Origin: Planctomycetota bacterium
Lineage (GTDB): Bacteria > Planctomycetota > Planctomycetia > Pirellulales > UBA1268
Assembly (NCBI GenBank): GCA_018970785.1
Contig: JAGWVR010000014.1
Span: forward strand, 1 to 49,889
Direction: 5' to 3'
DNA: 49,889 nt
Position numbers and translations under genes: made by a program
Shown: positions 49,617 to 49,889 of the stretch, piece after piece
Numbering within the stretch: position 1 is the first letter of the stretch
How the letters are laid out: the number at the start of each line of letters is the position of its first letter
Notes under the pieces: model-generated
Database searches by the model: none
Seen by the model: only the letters and a program-made list of their open reading frames with translations
What the model was told of the DNA's origin: nothing

Positions 49617-49889
49617 ATGAGGGGTCATTCTGCGGGCGATCGGACCTCTGCAAAAAAAAACAGCTCTTTAGCGAGTACCACGCTCAAAGCCGGAATCGAA
49701 GCGAACGCGCCTTTCGTGATCTGCATACCCGACCAATCCTTCACTACGTCCACGGTGGTCTCACAGTTGTCAGTATCGTTCCACCACCCCAACGGCGCTA
49801 TCGACTGCGCAGCTACTTCTGATCCCCATCAAGGTTACCTCCTCATTAACGCAGTAGCGCCTCCCGCAGTCAACAACGAGGTCACCGTC
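49617..49889 (+). CDS. Start of an unrecognised gene in low-GC DNA, cut by window edge
   Basis: An open frame of 91 codons runs from an ATG with AGGAGA six to seven bases upstream to the window end without a stop. The translation begins MRGHSAGDRTSAKKNSSLAS and includes NAPFVICIPDQSFTTSTVV and HQGYLLINAVAPPAVNNEV. No family is recognised. The region from about 49482 is near 52% GC by eye, far below its neighbours, and codon use is correspondingly different, suggesting transfer. An A9 run (49652-49660) within codons 12-15 ends in AAAAAAC, a sequence prone to slippage. Candidate promoter: TTGACT (49527-49532) and TAAGCT (49549-49554), spacing 16. Confidence 0.6.
   Translation, partial: MRGHSAGDRTSAKKNSSLASTTLKAGIEANAPFVICIPDQSFTTSTVVSQLSVSFHHPNGAIDCAATSDPHQGYLLINAVAPPAVNNEVTV

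Noticed and set aside
49532..49822. 96-codon plus-strand frame at the right edge starting at TTG
   Set aside because: It lacks a ribosome site. The overlapping frame from 49617 has AGGAGA before its ATG and stays open to the edge.

Overview
The window is very GC-rich (roughly 70%) and its gene content points to a planctomycete, most likely of the Pirellulales type. The markers are three DUF1559 pseudopilin-like proteins, PEP-CTERM exoproteins, a YTV-repeat protein, a BBP7-type outer-membrane barrel, SHD1 and PQQ-propeller secreted proteins, a Cys-type sulfatase, Tat-exported MocA-type oxidoreductase and esterase, a DapL-type aminotransferase and a giant multi-domain exoprotein with an LEPR-XLL-like N-terminus. 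The assignment rests on protein families only; no rRNA gene is present.

Layout. 1-6.3 kb: housekeeping genes purA and uppS (cut by the window edge), an RluA-type pseudouridine synthase, a translationally coupled PEP-CTERM propeller/DUF1559 pair, tRNA-Gln(TTG) and the redox repressor rex. 6.5-9.05 kb: a Cys-rich YTV protein ending in a textbook terminator. 9-18.2 kb: a lipoprotein, then esterase, L-serine dehydratase and sulfatase on the plus strand, an FG-GAP/FKBP fusion protein, and BBP7 plus aat on the minus strand. 18.2-27.9 kb: an SHD1 protein diverging from a PQQ propeller, tRNA-Arg(CCT), DUF1653, a secreted GATase-like protein, a MocA-type oxidoreductase, dapL and a helical-repeat lipoprotein.

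27.9-31.5 kb is an accessory patch. It holds a PEP-CTERM gene remnant, a coiled-coil/nuclease-like gene with 42-bp tandem repeats, an FGE-domain PEP-CTERM protein, a truncated nuclease-like ORF and two families of dispersed repeats. 31.5-41.5 kb: photolyase, a DUF1559/lipoprotein pair, two divergent PF13759-type 2OG-Fe(II) oxygenase paralogues with a sulfotransferase-like gene, and a minus-strand run of PEP-CTERM protein, lipoprotein, DUF1559 and metallophosphoesterase. 41.6-49.9 kb: a 2011-residue exoprotein, a second PQQ propeller, and at the edge the start of a gene in clearly lower-GC DNA.

Two non-coding signals stand out. First, the two exoprotein genes starting at 4772 and 47660 share the same upstream plan: a sigma-54-type -24/-12 element, and about 142-146 bp further upstream a TGGGGCGA-based palindromic or paired motif, including a 20-mer conserved at 18 of 20 positions between the two loci 43 kb apart. 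This looks like an enhancer-dependent regulon for envelope proteins. Second, a repeat of about 105 bp with internal inverted repeats sits exactly 6 bp after the stop codon of two unrelated minus-strand genes (the SHD1 gene and the photolyase gene).
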